64,000 bases of DNA from Pseudocercospora fijiensis CIRAD86. Taxonomy: Eukaryota > Ascomycota > Dothideomycetes > Mycosphaerellales > Mycosphaerellaceae. The first letter of the stretch is position 1; every line of letters begins with the position of its first letter. The notes under the pieces were generated by a model. That model saw only the letters and a program-made list of their open reading frames with translations, was not told the origin of the DNA and searched no databases. Both the position numbers and the translations under genes were made by a program. Positions 12,871 through 25,347 of the stretch are shown here, in pieces. The DNA lies in contig NW_006921532.1 in the NCBI RefSeq assembly GCF_000340215.1, positions 11,633,501 to 11,697,500 of the forward strand, in the 5' to 3' direction.

Positions 12871-13165
12871 TATACCTACTACAACCGTTCTAGGCCCCCT
12901 TTATTCCTTTCTTATTAATTTCTATTAACTCGTAGTATGCCGATTACGGCACCGCGGAAGGGTCGTAATAGCCTAGAAGGAGGTTTTAAGTTAGGCTCGC
13001 GCCGATTAGCGGAAGGGATAGGGGGCTATCGACTTTTCGGGGTTCTTCGTATCCCTATCTCTAGTTTCTTATAGCGGGCTCTTAGGTTTCTTTCTATGTA
13101 GGTCGTTTCTTATAAGGTCCCGCCTACTGTAGACAGGTAGGGAGTCGTAACATTCGTAAGCAGTA

Positions 13166-13221
13166 TTTCCTTTTGCTTTAAGTCGGTAACGGTATTCCTT
13201 TTGCTTTAAGTCGGTAACGGT
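13166..13221. repeat. 28-bp direct tandem duplication
   Basis: Two adjacent 28-bp units share TTCCTTTTGCTTTAAGTC and the following GGTAACGGT, differing at one base at the unit start. Confidence 0.8.
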
Positions 13222-13664
13222 TTATTAGTAGTAGGACGTCTCGATACTACTAAGGTCTTTTTAGCGGTAGTATTACATTAGTAGTATAGTCCTCGCTCTA
13301 GGCGAAGGCTATAAACGTTTCTTCTTAACTATATATATACCTATACCTTTAAATAAATAAAGATAGCCCTACCTTCGGCTCTAGAAAATGTAGGCGGGAC
13401 GAGTAGGTCGTAGGTAGAGGTACATATATAGGGAACTGTATACTATAGGCCTAGTACTTAGTAAACTGCGAGGGGTCGGCGTAGCATTGTATACTTTAAA
13501 GGGAAGGCGTTATAAACATTAGAGAGAAGAGAATAGACGTAGGGAGGGCTATATTGCAGCTAGATTAGGTACATTCCCTATGTCTTTCTTACTGTGTATT
13601 GTCGTAGCTATGTCCCTTATATTATGTGTGTTCTAATTATAAAGGTAGTTATGTGTCTTTAGGG

Positions 13665-13672
13665 TATAAAAA
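13665..13672 (+). promoter_or_regulatory. TATA-like box upstream of gypsy pol
   Basis: TATAAAAA in the context AGGGTATAAAAACAGGGG lies 80 bp before the first readable pol codons at 13,748. CA and TG steps are locally more common than nearby, so it may be the promoter part of a 5' LTR. No matching 3' LTR was found by eye. Confidence 0.35.
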
Positions 13673-13747
13673 CAGGGGAAGAGGGTACAAGTAGGCACGC
13701 CTATACCAAGCCGGGTTTCCCTACTACACTAGTATTACGCTATAATT

Positions 13748-16700
13748 AATGCGGGCCTAGCTAAAGGCCTCGGACTTAGCTATATTAGCCGTAAGTCCCG
13801 AGAAGTAAAAGGAGCGTCGTCGGTAATATAGAACGCGAAAATTATAGAAGTCGTCGCCTTTTAGATAGAAATTAACGGATTCTAATAAACAGTATACGCT
13901 TACGTCGTACCGGGATTAGCTTTTCCCTTTATCCTAAGGAACCTATAGAAGGTATATAATAAGGTTAGAACCGCGCCCGAGAAACGATAGTACTACTACG
14001 GGAGGGCTCGGTATTAGATTAAAGAAGGGCGCTATTACTATAAGGTCGATATAAACGGGAACATCGCTATAATTAACGCCGTAAGAAGCCTACTTACCGC
14101 GATAATTGCCGAGGACATTAAAAAGGCCCTAAAGACGAAGGAATACCCGACGATCGAGGAGCTAAAGAAGAAGCTATCCCCGGAGATTCGCGATATAGCC
14201 GCGCTATTTTGTTAAAAAGAAGCTAATAAGTTAGCGCCCTATCGTCCTAGTATCGACTATACGATAGAACTCCGGGAGAAACTAGACGGATCCTAGCCTT
14301 AACTCCCTTAGGGTCCGCTCTATAGTATATCGAAACAAGAACTCTTAGTCTTATAGAAGTCGCTAGACGAGCTCCTAAAGAAGGGGTTTATAAGACTAGC
14401 GAACTCCGAAGCGGTAGCGCCCGTACTATTCGTTAAGAAGCCTAAGGGAGGACTACGGTTCTACTACGACTATAGGGCGCTTAACGCTCTAACGAAGTAA
14501 GATAGATACCCCCTCCTACTAATCCCGGACACTATAAGGAACCTAACGGAGGCCCGGTAGTTAACTAAGATTAACGTAGTCTCGGCCTTCTATAAGATTA
14601 GAATAGTAAAAGGATACGAGTATAAGACGGCCTTCCGGACAAGGCTAGACTCGTTCGAATAGCTAGTATACCCGTTTAGTTTGTCTAGAGCCCCGGCTAC
14701 ATTTTAACGGTATATTAATACTCTCCTATAGGAGTATCTAGACGACTTCGTATTAGCGTATATAGACGACGTAGTTATCTACTCGAGTAGGTCGAGGGAA
14801 GACTATTTCCGTAAGGTAAGAGCGGTACTTAAGAAGCTTTAGGACAGAGGCCTTTACCTCGATATTAAAAAGAGCGAATTCGCCTAGAAAAAGATTAAGT
14901 ACCTAGGATTTATCGTCTACGCCGATAGAGGAGGAGTATTAGCCGACCCTAAAAAGATAGAAGCCGTACGAAAATAGGTAGTACCTAAGATCTAAAAGGA
15001 AGTTCGTCGTTTCTTAGGATTTACGAACTACTACCGTATATTCGTACCGAACTATTCTAAGATCTCCGTACTATTAACTGCGCTTACCGGTAAAGGAACC
15101 CTATTCGCCTAGGGAGAAGAATAGGATAAAGCGTTTAAGACGCTAAAGGACAAATTCTACCGCGCCCCGGTACTTACCTAGTAGGACCCGTCCCTCCCTA
15201 CCTTCCTTAAGACGGATTATAGCAGGTTTGCGATTAAGGGCGCCCTAATCTAAGAAAAGGTAGGAATCCGCCGACCGGTAGGCTTCTTTTTAAAGAAACT
15301 AAACAAAGCGGAGATTAATTACAATATCTACGATAAGGAAATACTCGTAGTTGTATCTAGTATTAAGTTTTAGGACTCCGAGCTAAAATTATATAGCCTT
15401 TTTACGATTTAGACGGACTATAAGAACCTAGAATACTTTATAGTAAAGCGCTAGCTATCCGAAAGACAGATCCGATAGTAGGAAGAACTAGCGAAGTACT
15501 AGTTTACCCTAGTCTACTAGCCGGGAATCGAAGCTATTCTACCGGATACCTTATCGAGGAGGGAATAAGATACGTTAGGCTAAGACAATAAGCTTTCGAG
15601 GTTCTAGAGATTCTTAGAGCCGGACCTCTCTCTAAACTAGCCGGAAAACGTCTAGATTTCTAGTACTACTATCTATAGCTTCTTGCGTATAACGAAGGCG
15701 AGCCCGTTATCCCTACTTGCGAACGAAACGGAGCCCGCGTAGCCTTCGCCGGAAAGCGCTAAACTATTCTAGGACCTAGAGATAAACGATATATAGAAGA
15801 GTATTATCGAGAAAGATACGGTATACTAGACAGTAGTATAGAAAGTCCGTAAGGGATATAGAACATTACAACCGGAAATTAAAGCAAAAATTTAGATCGG
15901 GGATTGTATAATAGACTCTAAGGGGTTCCTTCGCTACTACGGTAAGCTCTAGGTTCTAGGAGCCCTAGCGACGACGGAAACCGAATATAAAGATATAGGG
16001 GCCGAGGAACTATAGTAGGATATACTACGTACGAAGATTATCTAGTCGATTTACGACTCGCCGCTCTATAGCTACCCCGGCCGGGATTCTACTACTTCTA
16101 TACTAGGTCGCGACTTTTGCTAGCCGCTATAGTTGAAGCAGGTACGGCAATTCCTACGGAACTACAACTATTATAGACGTAATAAGGTATAGAGGGAATA
16201 TAAATACGGCCTTCTAAAACTACTACCGGTACCCGACCGTTTCTTCTAGGAAATCTCGATAGACTTTATAACTAACCTACCGGAGTTAGATAGGAACCGG
16301 TATCTATAGGTAATTAAAGACCGCCTTAGCAAATAGATCGCCCTTATCGGTACTCCCTCTATAAAAGCAGAGGAATACGCGGTTTTGTTTCTAAAATACT
16401 AGGTTAGGTATTACGGACTACCTCGTACTATTACTAGCAATAGAGGTACGAATTAGATAAGCACTTTCTAGAGGGAGATATATCGACTACTCGGCGTAAA
16501 GTAGAGGTTAAGCTCCGCCTACTACCTATAAACCGACGGGGGTCCGGAGCGCGTAAACTAAGACGTATAAGCTTACCTACGGAACTATATTAACTAGATA
16601 CAGTCCGATTAGAACTAATAGCTTCCTACGGTAGAACTAGCGTTTAACGGAAGACACTAAGCGGGGTTAGGAATAAGCTCTTTCTTCGCGACTTACGGTT

Positions 16701-17368
16701 ACAAATCTACCTCCCCCGTTACGTTAAAAAAGGACCTAGCTATCGATAGATAGCTAACTGCGGCAAAACGGGCGGAGGAGTTCGTAAACAAGATTAAGAA
16801 GATCTTAGATCTATACTAAGTATAAATAGCGGAAGCCGTATAGAAACAAGAGGATAGCGCGAATAAGACTAGAACTCTAGCGCCGGTATATCGTATTAGA
16901 GACAAGGTCTAGCTCGACCTAAGGAATTACTAGACCGGTAGACTAAAGAAGAGCCTCGACTCGAAGTACGCTAAGTATACGGTAGAAGAGGTATTATCGC
17001 TTATCTTAGTACGACTCTCGGGGATACCTAGTAACATTTACCTAGTATTCTATACCGACCTTCTAAGACTTACGAGCTAGGACCCCCTTCTAGGGCAGGT
17101 AACCGATAACGAATAGCTAGACTCTATCTTATTCGAGATATATAAAGAGTAGTAGGTCGAAGAAATCCTATACGTCCGAAAAAAGAAGTAGGGCCGAGGG
17201 CGAGAAGTACTTATAAAATAGAGCGGGTACTATAAACCTACGTAGGAACCCCTAGACTATATCGTAGATACCTCCGCGCTAGACGACTTCGAAGCGAAAT
17301 ATAGACAAATCGAGGAGAACGACGGGCCTCTAGGAGATTAGGAGAAGAGAGGAAAACGGAAGAAATAA
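13748..17368 (+). pseudogene. pol: Ty3/gypsy pol with chromodomain-like C-terminus
   Basis: A single plus-strand frame of 1,206 codons ends at TAA 17,366-17,368, broken only by TAA/TAG. It starts inside a protease-like segment (GLSYISRKSREVKGASS); no Gag precedes it, so the element is 5'-truncated or Gag is lost. RT has [34 protein letters not shown] and YIDDVVIYSS (about 14,760-14,785). RNase H-like sequence follows (FLKTDYSRFAIKGAL; INYNIYDKEILVVV). Integrase reads SIDFITNLPELDRNRY (about 16,258), SNRGTNQIS, where SDRGT is expected, and YLQTDGGPERVNQ. The last 60 residues (EILYVRKKK, REVLIK, SGYYKPT, EPLDYI) form a chromodomain-like tail with Trp codons turned into stops, consistent with heterochromatin targeting. 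The family differs from copies A and B in this window. Confidence 0.9.
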
Positions 17369-18287
17369 CGCGGCAACCTAGAGTTTTTCCGCGGAGTAAC
17401 GGGTTTATAGATTCTAGGGACTTTTACTAACTTCTAGAGTTTAGATTTTCTTACTAACTTATTAGACTTAGGATTACTAGAATACTAGAGAAGAGAAACA
17501 TAATTTAGAGCTAAGAAGAATTTTATTTAGGTATTTATAAGTAAGTATCGGGTCTCCGCCCGAAATTAGAAAGTTACCTTAGGACTATAAAAAAAAATAA
17601 TAATAATATATCCGAAACTACCTAGAGCCCCCTAGAAAACCTACGGAAACCTTTACTCCTCTAGCGGACCTAGACGATTATTACCGAGGTAGAGGGTAGT
17701 CGGAACGCTACTAAAAAAGAGAGGTTAGTAAGAGAAAGTCGAAGGGTAGCGAGGAACTTACGTCTAAGTCTATTAAGCTACGATATTAGCGACGGTATTC
17801 GTTACCTCCGAGGCGACAGCGCTAAAACAAACGGTTAGCGAGGGTTTTATCGCGGGAAACGGAGAATCTTACCTAGACAATAACCCCTACGGCTAGAGAG
17901 ACTTAAGAGCTTTCTAGGCCTTAAGAACCTTAAGAAGCTCGGAGTACTTCTCGGCGATATTAGCGTAGGTCGCGCGGGTATAGCTAGTATAGGCTATATA
18001 GGCTATTTAAGGACTAAATAGTTAGCGAGAGATTCGGTACGGGAATTGCGATAACTTATAATAGGGCGTAAGCAATTCTCCTATAAGCGCAATTAGCGTA
18101 AGCCCTCGAGCTAGCGGGCTTAAGAAAAGTTAGCGGACTCTGCGATAAATCGGACGGGAACCCGACAGATTAGTCGGCGTAGTCTTCGCCGGAGTTATAG
18201 CAACTAACGTAGTAAATTCGACGAGCTATCTAGGATAAGTTAATTTTACGAAAGGAACCGAGGAGAAAGGGGAGGGACTTACGGTAT

Positions 18288-18317
18288 TAGTAGTAGTAGT
18301 AGTAGTAGTAGTAGTAG
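18288..18317. repeat. (TAG)n microsatellite
   Basis: About ten TAG units in a row. In this sequence context the ancestral unit may have been CAG, converted by CpA mutation. Confidence 0.9.
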
Positions 18318-18896
18318 GGGTATATATAAAGAAAAGAGGAAAAAGAAGAAGAAGAGGGAAATATTAATACTCCTAGAAGGCGATGCCGAAGTAAAGGTCG
18401 CGAAAGCAAGGGAAAGCGCGATTATAAGTAAAGCGTTTAAAAGCGTAGTTACGGCGCGTTCTAGAAGGCGGTAAGTAGGTAAAAGAGCGCGGTTTAGTAG
18501 TCGCGAAGAAAGTTATAGTCGTTAAAACCCTAGGTACGGCAACCCCGACCGGAAAGTAGTAGAAACCCCGATCGTAAAGGAGGAAACTACGAGCGCGTTA
18601 CTCTAGAGAAGCTTAGATAGGTATAGATCTAACGGATAAAGTAATAGCGATAGAAACTACGGAGGGCTTTCTATCCCCGCTAAGGAAAGGGAGGAGGACA
18701 GGGGTAATATAAAGGGCTACGCCCTAGGTAGAAAGCGCTAGCCTTAGGCATTCGGCCTATGCGACTCTAACCTACTACTTAGCGCTTAGCGTACCGTACA
18801 AAACTATTCGGATTCACGTAGATAGACTTAGCTCTTTATCGAACCTATTAAGTCTTATATCTAGTATCTACGTACGCGTTACTTACCTATAATAGT

Positions 18897-19210
18897 TTTA
18901 CTATAAAGACACTCTTATTCGACTACCGGCTACGATTGCCGGCTATAATAGTAACTCTATTATATTTACTACGCTCTTTTACTATTGCTAGGGCGTAGTT
19001 GCCGTTACTAGGGCGTAGTTGCCGTTGCTAGGGCGTAGTTTTGCTATAAGGACACTCTTATTCGACTGCCGGCTACGATTGCTAGCTATAATAGTTACTA
19101 GGTTGTATTTACTACGCTTTATTACCGTTGCTAGGGCGTAGTTGCCGTTACTAGGGCGTAGTTGCCGTTACTAGGGCGTAGTTGCTATTACCGGGGCGTA
19201 GTTGCTATAG
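18897..19210. repeat. Compound minisatellite, 20-bp units inside a ~144-bp duplication
   Basis: A segment starting GACACTCTTATTCGACT with GGCTACGATTG occurs at 18,897 and again at 19,041. Each copy is followed by a run of 20-bp units, CTAGGGCGTAGTTGCCGTTA: three near 18,987-19,040 and four near 19,131-19,210. Confidence 0.85.
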
Positions 19211-19399
19211 TTGCGAAAGCTTACCTATATAACGTTATATAGGCGGTAACAATTAGGGCTTCGCGATATTCTTATACTTTCAACTTCTTCCTCTATACCT
19301 ATACCGACAATAACTACTATACGCTACGCCCCCGCCCCTTTCCCTTATAATAGCAAGAGAGAAGCGCGCCGCGCGCTAAACAGAAGATAGAACTAAAGA

Positions 19400-20159
19400 C
19401 CGCGAGTTTGTTTTACCTAAGCGTCTAACTAAAAAGCGTAAGACTAAAAAGGAGTACTCTACGAAGAAGAATTCCGTACGAGACCGCGAGAGAAAGGAGA
19501 AGATAGATAAGGATAAAAGAGCTAAGGATAAGAGAAGAAAGGCGCGGAATAAGGCATTCTATCGATAGCTAGCGCCTATAGAAAAAAGTAAAGGTTAGAA
19601 TAAGAAGACAACCTAAGAGAAGGCTAAGAGGAGGAAAGAATTACGGCTAGTTTTCGAGCGTAAAGTTCTAGTAGCGTAAGTTAATCTAGCTAGCGGCTGT
19701 AGCTAGTAGCTATAGCCGGTAGCTATAGCCGGTATATTTTTCTTTAACACGTTAACTAATAGCATTTAGACCTATAGCCGCTACCTCTATCGATACGACC
19801 GATAGTAACGGAGATATTTAGATAGCCGAGAACAATAATACTAGAGTTTAGGATGCCGCGATAGAGCTTAATACTACGAATAAAGGAACTAAAAAAAGCG
19901 AGGAGATACTATACGTCGATCTAGTAATAGGTATAGTCTTAGGGCCTAACGCTATAGACGATAAGCGCTAGGAGTAGATCGAGTATAGTTAAAGAGACGA
20001 GATACTAGTAAAGGGCTAAGGTATAAGTCCTATTAATCTAGAAAATTATAGTTAAAGCTACTACGAAAAGCTAGTAAGGATTAGAATCGAGACTAGTCGT
20101 CTTTATATCCTCGATATAGAGTAGAAGTTTCTTTATTAGTATTAGAGCGAAGCCTTTAC
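19400..20159 (+). other. Degraded sequence with no clear gene
   Basis: A purine-rich stretch (19,430-19,680) is followed by copies of GCTATAGCCGGTA at 19,705-19,740. No conserved protein motif was recognised in any frame. Confidence 0.4.
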
Positions 20160-21660
20160 GTCTATAAAGGCAAAGTAGCTTACGATTAATGCGATCGGGG
20201 CTAGGTAGCTAGGGACGGTAGAAGTATTACTATAGGAGGAAGGGGTATAGGTAATTATTCTATACTCGGTATATATAGCCGGCGTTCGTAGCCGGTAGAT
20301 ACTAACAGTTAAATAGAAAGCGTTTCTCGAAGGCAGAGTACTACTACTATATAAAATCTTTACTAAGGTAGAGAGGGCTTATATCCGGAATCTAAGCTAC
20401 TAGTAGGATAGGTTAGCGTTAGAATTCTCTAAATCTCTATATAAGCCTCCGAAGGATTACCTATTTTAGCGATACGGCTTTATCTCGACTACTCCGTAGG
20501 TACCCGAAGAAGCTCGAGCGCTCTTTAAGGTCTTTACTAAGAAGCGGAAGGAGTTCGAGGATTAGGATTAGTTAATAGAGCTATTAGTTAGTCTTAGGTT
20601 TCGTAGTTAGACTCGGCCTAAGCATTTACTTGTCGAGTGTCTTATACCGAAAGAGGATAGATTAAGACTAAAAACGAGCTTAGATTCGTTAGGTATAGTA
20701 GCTCGGTTCCGTTAGTAGGAGAGAGCCGCTATATAGAAGGTAAAATTTAGGTAGTTAGGGTAGCTAGGAAAGAAATTCTAGTAGTTAGGCTAGCTAGGGT
20801 AGCTAGGAAAGAAAAATCTAGTAGTTAGGTAGCTAGGAAACAAAAAAAAGGTAGCTAGCTATTTACTACCTAGCTGTTGCTAACGATACGATACTATAAA
20901 AGAAAGGGTGTTTCCCTATAGCTACTAGTATACATCTACTACTCCTAAGTCCTTACCTTACCGTACGAAACCTTAAAACATACCGACCGATATTATATAT
21001 ATACTAGGCGCTATACTAGGAAGGGTAATAACGAGACGATAGTCGAAATAGTCTAGTATACGAGCGAGATTACGATAACGTCGAGAGGAGGTCGTATACT
21101 TACCTTCGAGCCTATCGAGTCCTAGACGACGATTAGAGCTAGATTTATCCTCTCCGAATCCTAGTAGTAGGAATTTATTATAGGGTACTACTACCTAGTC
21201 CTTACCTTTATAGAGTCTAAGTAGAAGGTTGTTCGGAGATATAAGAATATCGAGTATTAATCCGGAAATCTTCGAAAAGGCTAGCTAGGCGTATCTTTAG
21301 AAACCCGAGTATATAGAGTAGTTTAATTAATAGGTCTATAAGATATAGTTCCCTTTATACTTACGTTTAAAGGAGTATAAACTCCGGAAGTATTCGATGC
21401 GATAGGGGAGTAAGGAGCGAACGGATATATTCTAGAAGTTCTTTATAGAGGGGGCATTATACCGTTATACGACTTCTCGACTTAAAGGTTAACTAGTAAT
21501 TGTCTATAACTTCTACGGTTTAATCTTAAAATACCCGAAACTAGGGGATAGGAACTTATCGCCTACGAACTATCTCTATTCTAAACGGTATCGGGAATCT
21601 TAAGGAAAGAGGAGAGTTAATATAGATATAGCGTTCTAGAAAGAGGTACGTCTTCTAAAA
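20160..21660 (+). pseudogene. Unrecognised coding-like sequence upstream of hAT
   Basis: Two stretches in the same plus frame read as plausible protein. The first, about 20,330-20,720, includes FSKSLYKPPKDYLFQRYGF and PEEARALFKVFTKKRKEFED. The second, about 21,280-21,655, includes LYLRLKEYKLRK, FFIEGALYRYTTSRLKGQL and NFYGLILKYPKLGDRNLSP. Between them lies a tandem AT-rich repeat (20,745-20,850) based on GGTAGCTAGGAAAGAAA. I do not recognise the family. It could be an accessory ORF of the adjacent hAT element, its N-terminal exon, or a separate relic. Confidence 0.35.
20745..20850. repeat. Short tandem repeat GTAGCTAGGAAAGAAA
   Basis: Three or more imperfect units with spacers TCTAGTAGTTAGG lie between the two coding-like segments. 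Confidence 0.75.
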
Positions 21661-21767
21661 TGCCGGCTATAGCTGCTAGCTATAGCTACCGGCTATAGCT
21701 ACTAGCTATAGCTGCCGGCTATAGATTCCGGCTATAGATTCCGGCTATAGATTCTAGCTACTTAAAT
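21660..21767. repeat. Palindromic GCCGGCTATAGC repeat cluster
   Basis: A cluster of GCCGGCTATAGC and TTCCGGCTATAGA units sits between the unrecognised segment and the hAT frame. Related GCTATAGCCGGTA copies occur at 19,705-19,740 and 22,745-22,772. Each unit is an imperfect palindrome. Confidence 0.8.
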
Positions 21768-21785
21768 CAACCGTAGAGGTCTAGC

Positions 21786-24148
21786 TAATTATTATAGGCT
21801 ACGCTTAAGGAAGCTCTAGGATTGAAGGCTACCGATTTCTCCTCCGAAGACTTTAAGCAACTAGCGAACGAAATGCTAGCTATAAACGGTCTTCCGGAAG
21901 ACTTCTACGAAAGGGAGTCTATATAGAAGATATACCTATATCTTATAAACTACCCTCCCCTATTTCTCGGCGCGATAACCTAGCGTATTATATTCGAAAA
22001 GAACAAAGAGGCTACGTTAGACGACATTCGGGAGATCCTCCGTAATACTCGCCGAGTAGCTATTACTATCGATAGCTAGTTAAGCCGGACTATAAGAGCC
22101 TCCTTCCTCTCGATTATACTATACTTTATTAATTCGGATTAGAAACTCTAGGAACTTATAATCGGATTCCCTAAAATTCTAGGTTCCTATACTAGTAAGG
22201 ATATAGCGAAGCTTGTCTATACGGTAATAGATAGGGTTAGCGTAATAACGAAACTAATCTCGATTACTACGGACAACGCTAGTAATAATCGAACATTATA
22301 TAAGGCGTTATATATACAATTTACTCGTATATATCTTTAAAATTACTAATTATATCGATAGGGTCGAGTACGTAGAGGAGATTATAAGGTCTATAATCTA
22401 GCTTAATCTTCCGAATATTAAGCTCGCTACGATTCCGGATACGTACGATAATACGTACGATAATAACGATAAAGAGGAGCCTATTAATAGCCCTAGCCCT
22501 ATTAAATCGGAGCCGACGTCGTTACTAGTTACATCCCTATAGAAGTTTCCCTACCTCGCTTATATAGTTCAAATCGCGATCCGAGCCCTCTTTAAGATAC
22601 TTAAAATTACACTATTAAACGACGACTAATAGAAGATCCTAGATAAGGATAAAGCAAAGTCGAAAGTCGAGAAACTCGTTATAGTAATAAGACGGGATAA
22701 GGTAGAGAGCCTCGCTCTCGTTTTATATAAGGTATAACTTTTGTCTATAGCCGGTACCTATAGCCGGTAACCTAGTATAGTTCTAACTCTTTTTCTCTAG
22801 CTTCGTCGTCTAGTAATATATACGAACTCGAGTTTATAGAGATATAACCGATTCGAGGCTATTTAAAAGAACCTAATCGAGCGCCCTAAAACCGATGCCT
22901 AGAATATTATATAAAATAAGCGATAGCAAAAGCGGCCTCCTTAGCGCCTACTCCGTTTTACCTAAGACGTTAAGACCCGGTTCGATTCGACTTTCTATAT
23001 AGTTACGAGGGGATATACTTTACGTACCGCTCTCGAGATCTATTAGAGTTCCGAGGGTATTAAGTAGCTCGGCCTTACCGCCGCCGAATAGCGCTAAGTA
23101 GAGTATCTCGTCGATATTAGTAAGCATTACACGAAGGTTACTACTACGATTAGAAGAACCCGAGGACCGACGATCTACCTTATCTTTACGTACTATAACT
23201 AGCTCTTTAACGAGCTCGAGGAAACCGTAGCTAAGCTAGCTAAGAAGAGCGTTCCCTAGAAAGTAGCTATAATAAAAGCTATAGATACCTCCTATACTAA
23301 GTTGTATAAATATTATAGTACTACCTTTAAGTCGTTTAGGGATATCTATAGCGTTACGTACTTACTTAACCCGGTAGAAAAGGATATATACTAGTAGAGG
23401 CCGGAATAGAAGGCGGACGAGGTATAGCCGAAGCATTACTAGACTATTCTAGAAAAGATGTTCTACGAGCGTCGGAAAGAAACTAGTCTAAATGTAGCTC
23501 CTATAAAGAAAAAGAAGGTTTAGAAGGCTCCGATATTATACCTGTTTCGTAGGTAGGAAGTAGAGGCAGAAGAGGAAGCAACTACTAAAGTAAATAAAGA
23601 AGAGTTCGATCTCTATCGGCGCGCGAGTAAGTATAAACCTATAGGCTCGGAAAGAGGGCTAATAATCTCTAGATCTTACCGGTCTTCTAGACGAATTCGG
23701 AGACGATATTCTCGCTATATAGTAGCGGTTAGAACCTAAGTTTCTAACGATAGCGTCGGTCGCTCGCGACGTCCTCGCTATTCCGAGCGTAGGTATAGGC
23801 TATAAGAGGTCTTTTAGTATCGCTCGTTACTAGGGCCGCTTTAATCGAATATACTCGCCTACTACCTTTAAATCTATTATAGTATTCCGATACTATCTCC
23901 TCTACTAGAATCGCTAAGGTAGGTTACTAAAGATTATACTAAAGGAGTTAATTAAGGAATTAGAAAACCTTAAGATCGAAGAAACCTAGGAGCGCGAAGA
24001 GAATACGAAATTTAGTCTAAGCGAAACCCTAATTAGCGATAACGAAGAGGAGGAGGGCGGAGGTAGAAGGCGATACTAGGTCGAGAAGTAGAAACGTATA
24101 TAGGCTTAGAGTAGCTTTAAGGAGACGAAGCGTTTACGTATAAGGTAA
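21786..24148 (+). pseudogene. hAT-superfamily transposase relic
   Basis: The frame begins with ATLKEALGLKATDF and continues through a hAT RNase H-like block: RRVAITIDS, followed after a gap by ELIIGFPKILGSYT and then ITTDNASNNRTLYKAL (about 22,263). The acidic Asp of TTDNAS is intact. After a frame change near 22,320 the sequence has DVKTRFDST (the conserved DVRTRWNS block), ELEETVAKLAKKSVP (23,215) and KLYKYYSTTF. After another frame change the hAT dimerisation domain appears at about 23,744: LTIASVARDVLAIPS followed by RSFSIAR. A charged tail extends to a TAA at about 24,148. The breaks may be introns or indels. It was a cut-and-paste transposase; 8-bp target duplications and terminal repeats were not found. 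Confidence 0.82.
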
Positions 24149-24154
24149 TATAGC

Positions 24155-25312
24155 CGGCGTATATAGCTAGTAAAACACGCCCTAAACTAGCACTACGGTT
24201 TATTAGCCTATTCCGAATCCGAGAACCGAAGGGCAATAGCTAGGCCTATTAGTTATAGCTCCTACCGTACTATACTATCTATAATACCTTCTATATCTCC
24301 CTCCTTAAACTATACTACTACCGCGGAGGCCCTAAAGAAGCCCCTACTAAACATAAAGAGATACTAGCCGACGGCGAAGAGCTATAGTCTATAGAACGTA
24401 TCCTAAAGCATCGGACTAGGCAAGGCAAGAAGGAGTACCTATTAAGATAGTAAGGCTATTTACCTAAATAGGACTCGTAGGAGGCTAAAGACTCCTTTAA
24501 GGATATAGCTAAGCTATTAGACGAGTATTAGACTAGTATAAAGAACAAGAAGAAGGCTAAGGGCCTATAATGTTACTATTAGGGCCTAGAACTAATACTA
24601 CCCCGGGGTGCTATTAGCTAACTAATTAGAGGCTAGCAAACTAGGACAATAAGACTATACTACTATAGTCGGCGCGTACCGAGCATTAACAAGCGCGCTA
24701 TAACTATTAACTAATCGCCTACTCTTTTAAGGAATCTACCTCTTTACTAGCGTATCCTATAAAACCCTTCTCTTAGCGCCCTCTCTTATTCCTACGCCCT
24801 ATCGAGGCCCTAAGGCCTATACGGCCGGCGAAGGCGCGCGCGTAGCGAATAGTGCTAGCGATAATAACGGTAGCGTACGGCGCGAGATAGCGATAGTTAG
24901 GAGGCGGCGCGCGGCTATATTAGTAATAGTATTATAGAGTATATTATTAGTCGAAGAAGGAAATCGGAAGTAAGGTAAAGTTAGCGCTAAGACGACTAGC
25001 GCCGCTATTATTAATATTACCTACTCGCTGCTATTGCTAACCTTACCTATACTACGAGCCTAAAGCACTATACTAACTAAGTTAAAAGATTAAACCTACT
25101 AAGGGTTTAATTAAAACTTTAAGCCGCTTAAAAGATTAAGATAGACTAACTAAGGGCAAAACTATAGAGCTAAGCTAGCTAGGGTCGATCTTACGGACAA
25201 TACGTTACTCCTCGATCTTTCCGACCCTTTAAGCGAGGCGAACCTTAACTATTGCACTTATAATAGCCTTTACTTATAGAAACTAGACGAACTGTGTTTT
25301 TTAAAAAGATAA
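24155..25312 (+). mobile_element. Gypsy fragment D: chromodomain plus 3' UTR, left half of a split element
   Basis: Homologous to copy A from about 52,870 to 53,943 and beyond. It contains the same pol C-terminus (LLPYYTIYNTFYISLLKL, SIERILKHRTR, KKEYLLR, then LLDEY) with stops at Trp and Gln positions. The 3' UTR matches to GTTTTTTAAAAAGATAA, where similarity stops at 25,312. Fragment C at 46,947 resumes exactly at GATAAGATAAGATT, so C and D can be joined as one element with a 5-bp overlap. D is cut on its left side against the hAT tail. Confidence 0.8.
25308..25312. repeat. Target-site duplication GATAA, left copy
   Basis: GATAA ends the left half of the split gypsy element; the right half starts with GATAA at 46,947. 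Intact relatives contain AAAAAGATAAGATAAGATT at this place, so the overlap is exactly five bases. Confidence 0.6.
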
Positions 25313-25347
25313 AGTATCTATAGACCCGCGGTATAGGTTAGGATAGC

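Larger units (their letters stand above)
12308..13747. other. Non-coding stretch between two gypsy elements
   Basis: This holds the leader or LTR sequence of the left minus-strand element and the upstream region of the next plus-strand element. It includes the (AGCT)n motif (12,855-12,870), a 28-bp tandem duplication (13,166-13,221), GGGAGTCGTAACA near 13,142-13,152, which on the minus strand starts TGTTACGACTCCC and is LTR-like, and a TATA-like site at 13,665. LTR pairs could not be matched by eye. Confidence 0.5.
17369..19399. other. Non-coding region after gypsy pol
   Basis: No recognisable protein. It probably includes the 3' untranslated part of the gypsy element. It contains a TAG microsatellite (18,288-18,317) and a compound minisatellite (18,897-19,210). 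Confidence 0.5.
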
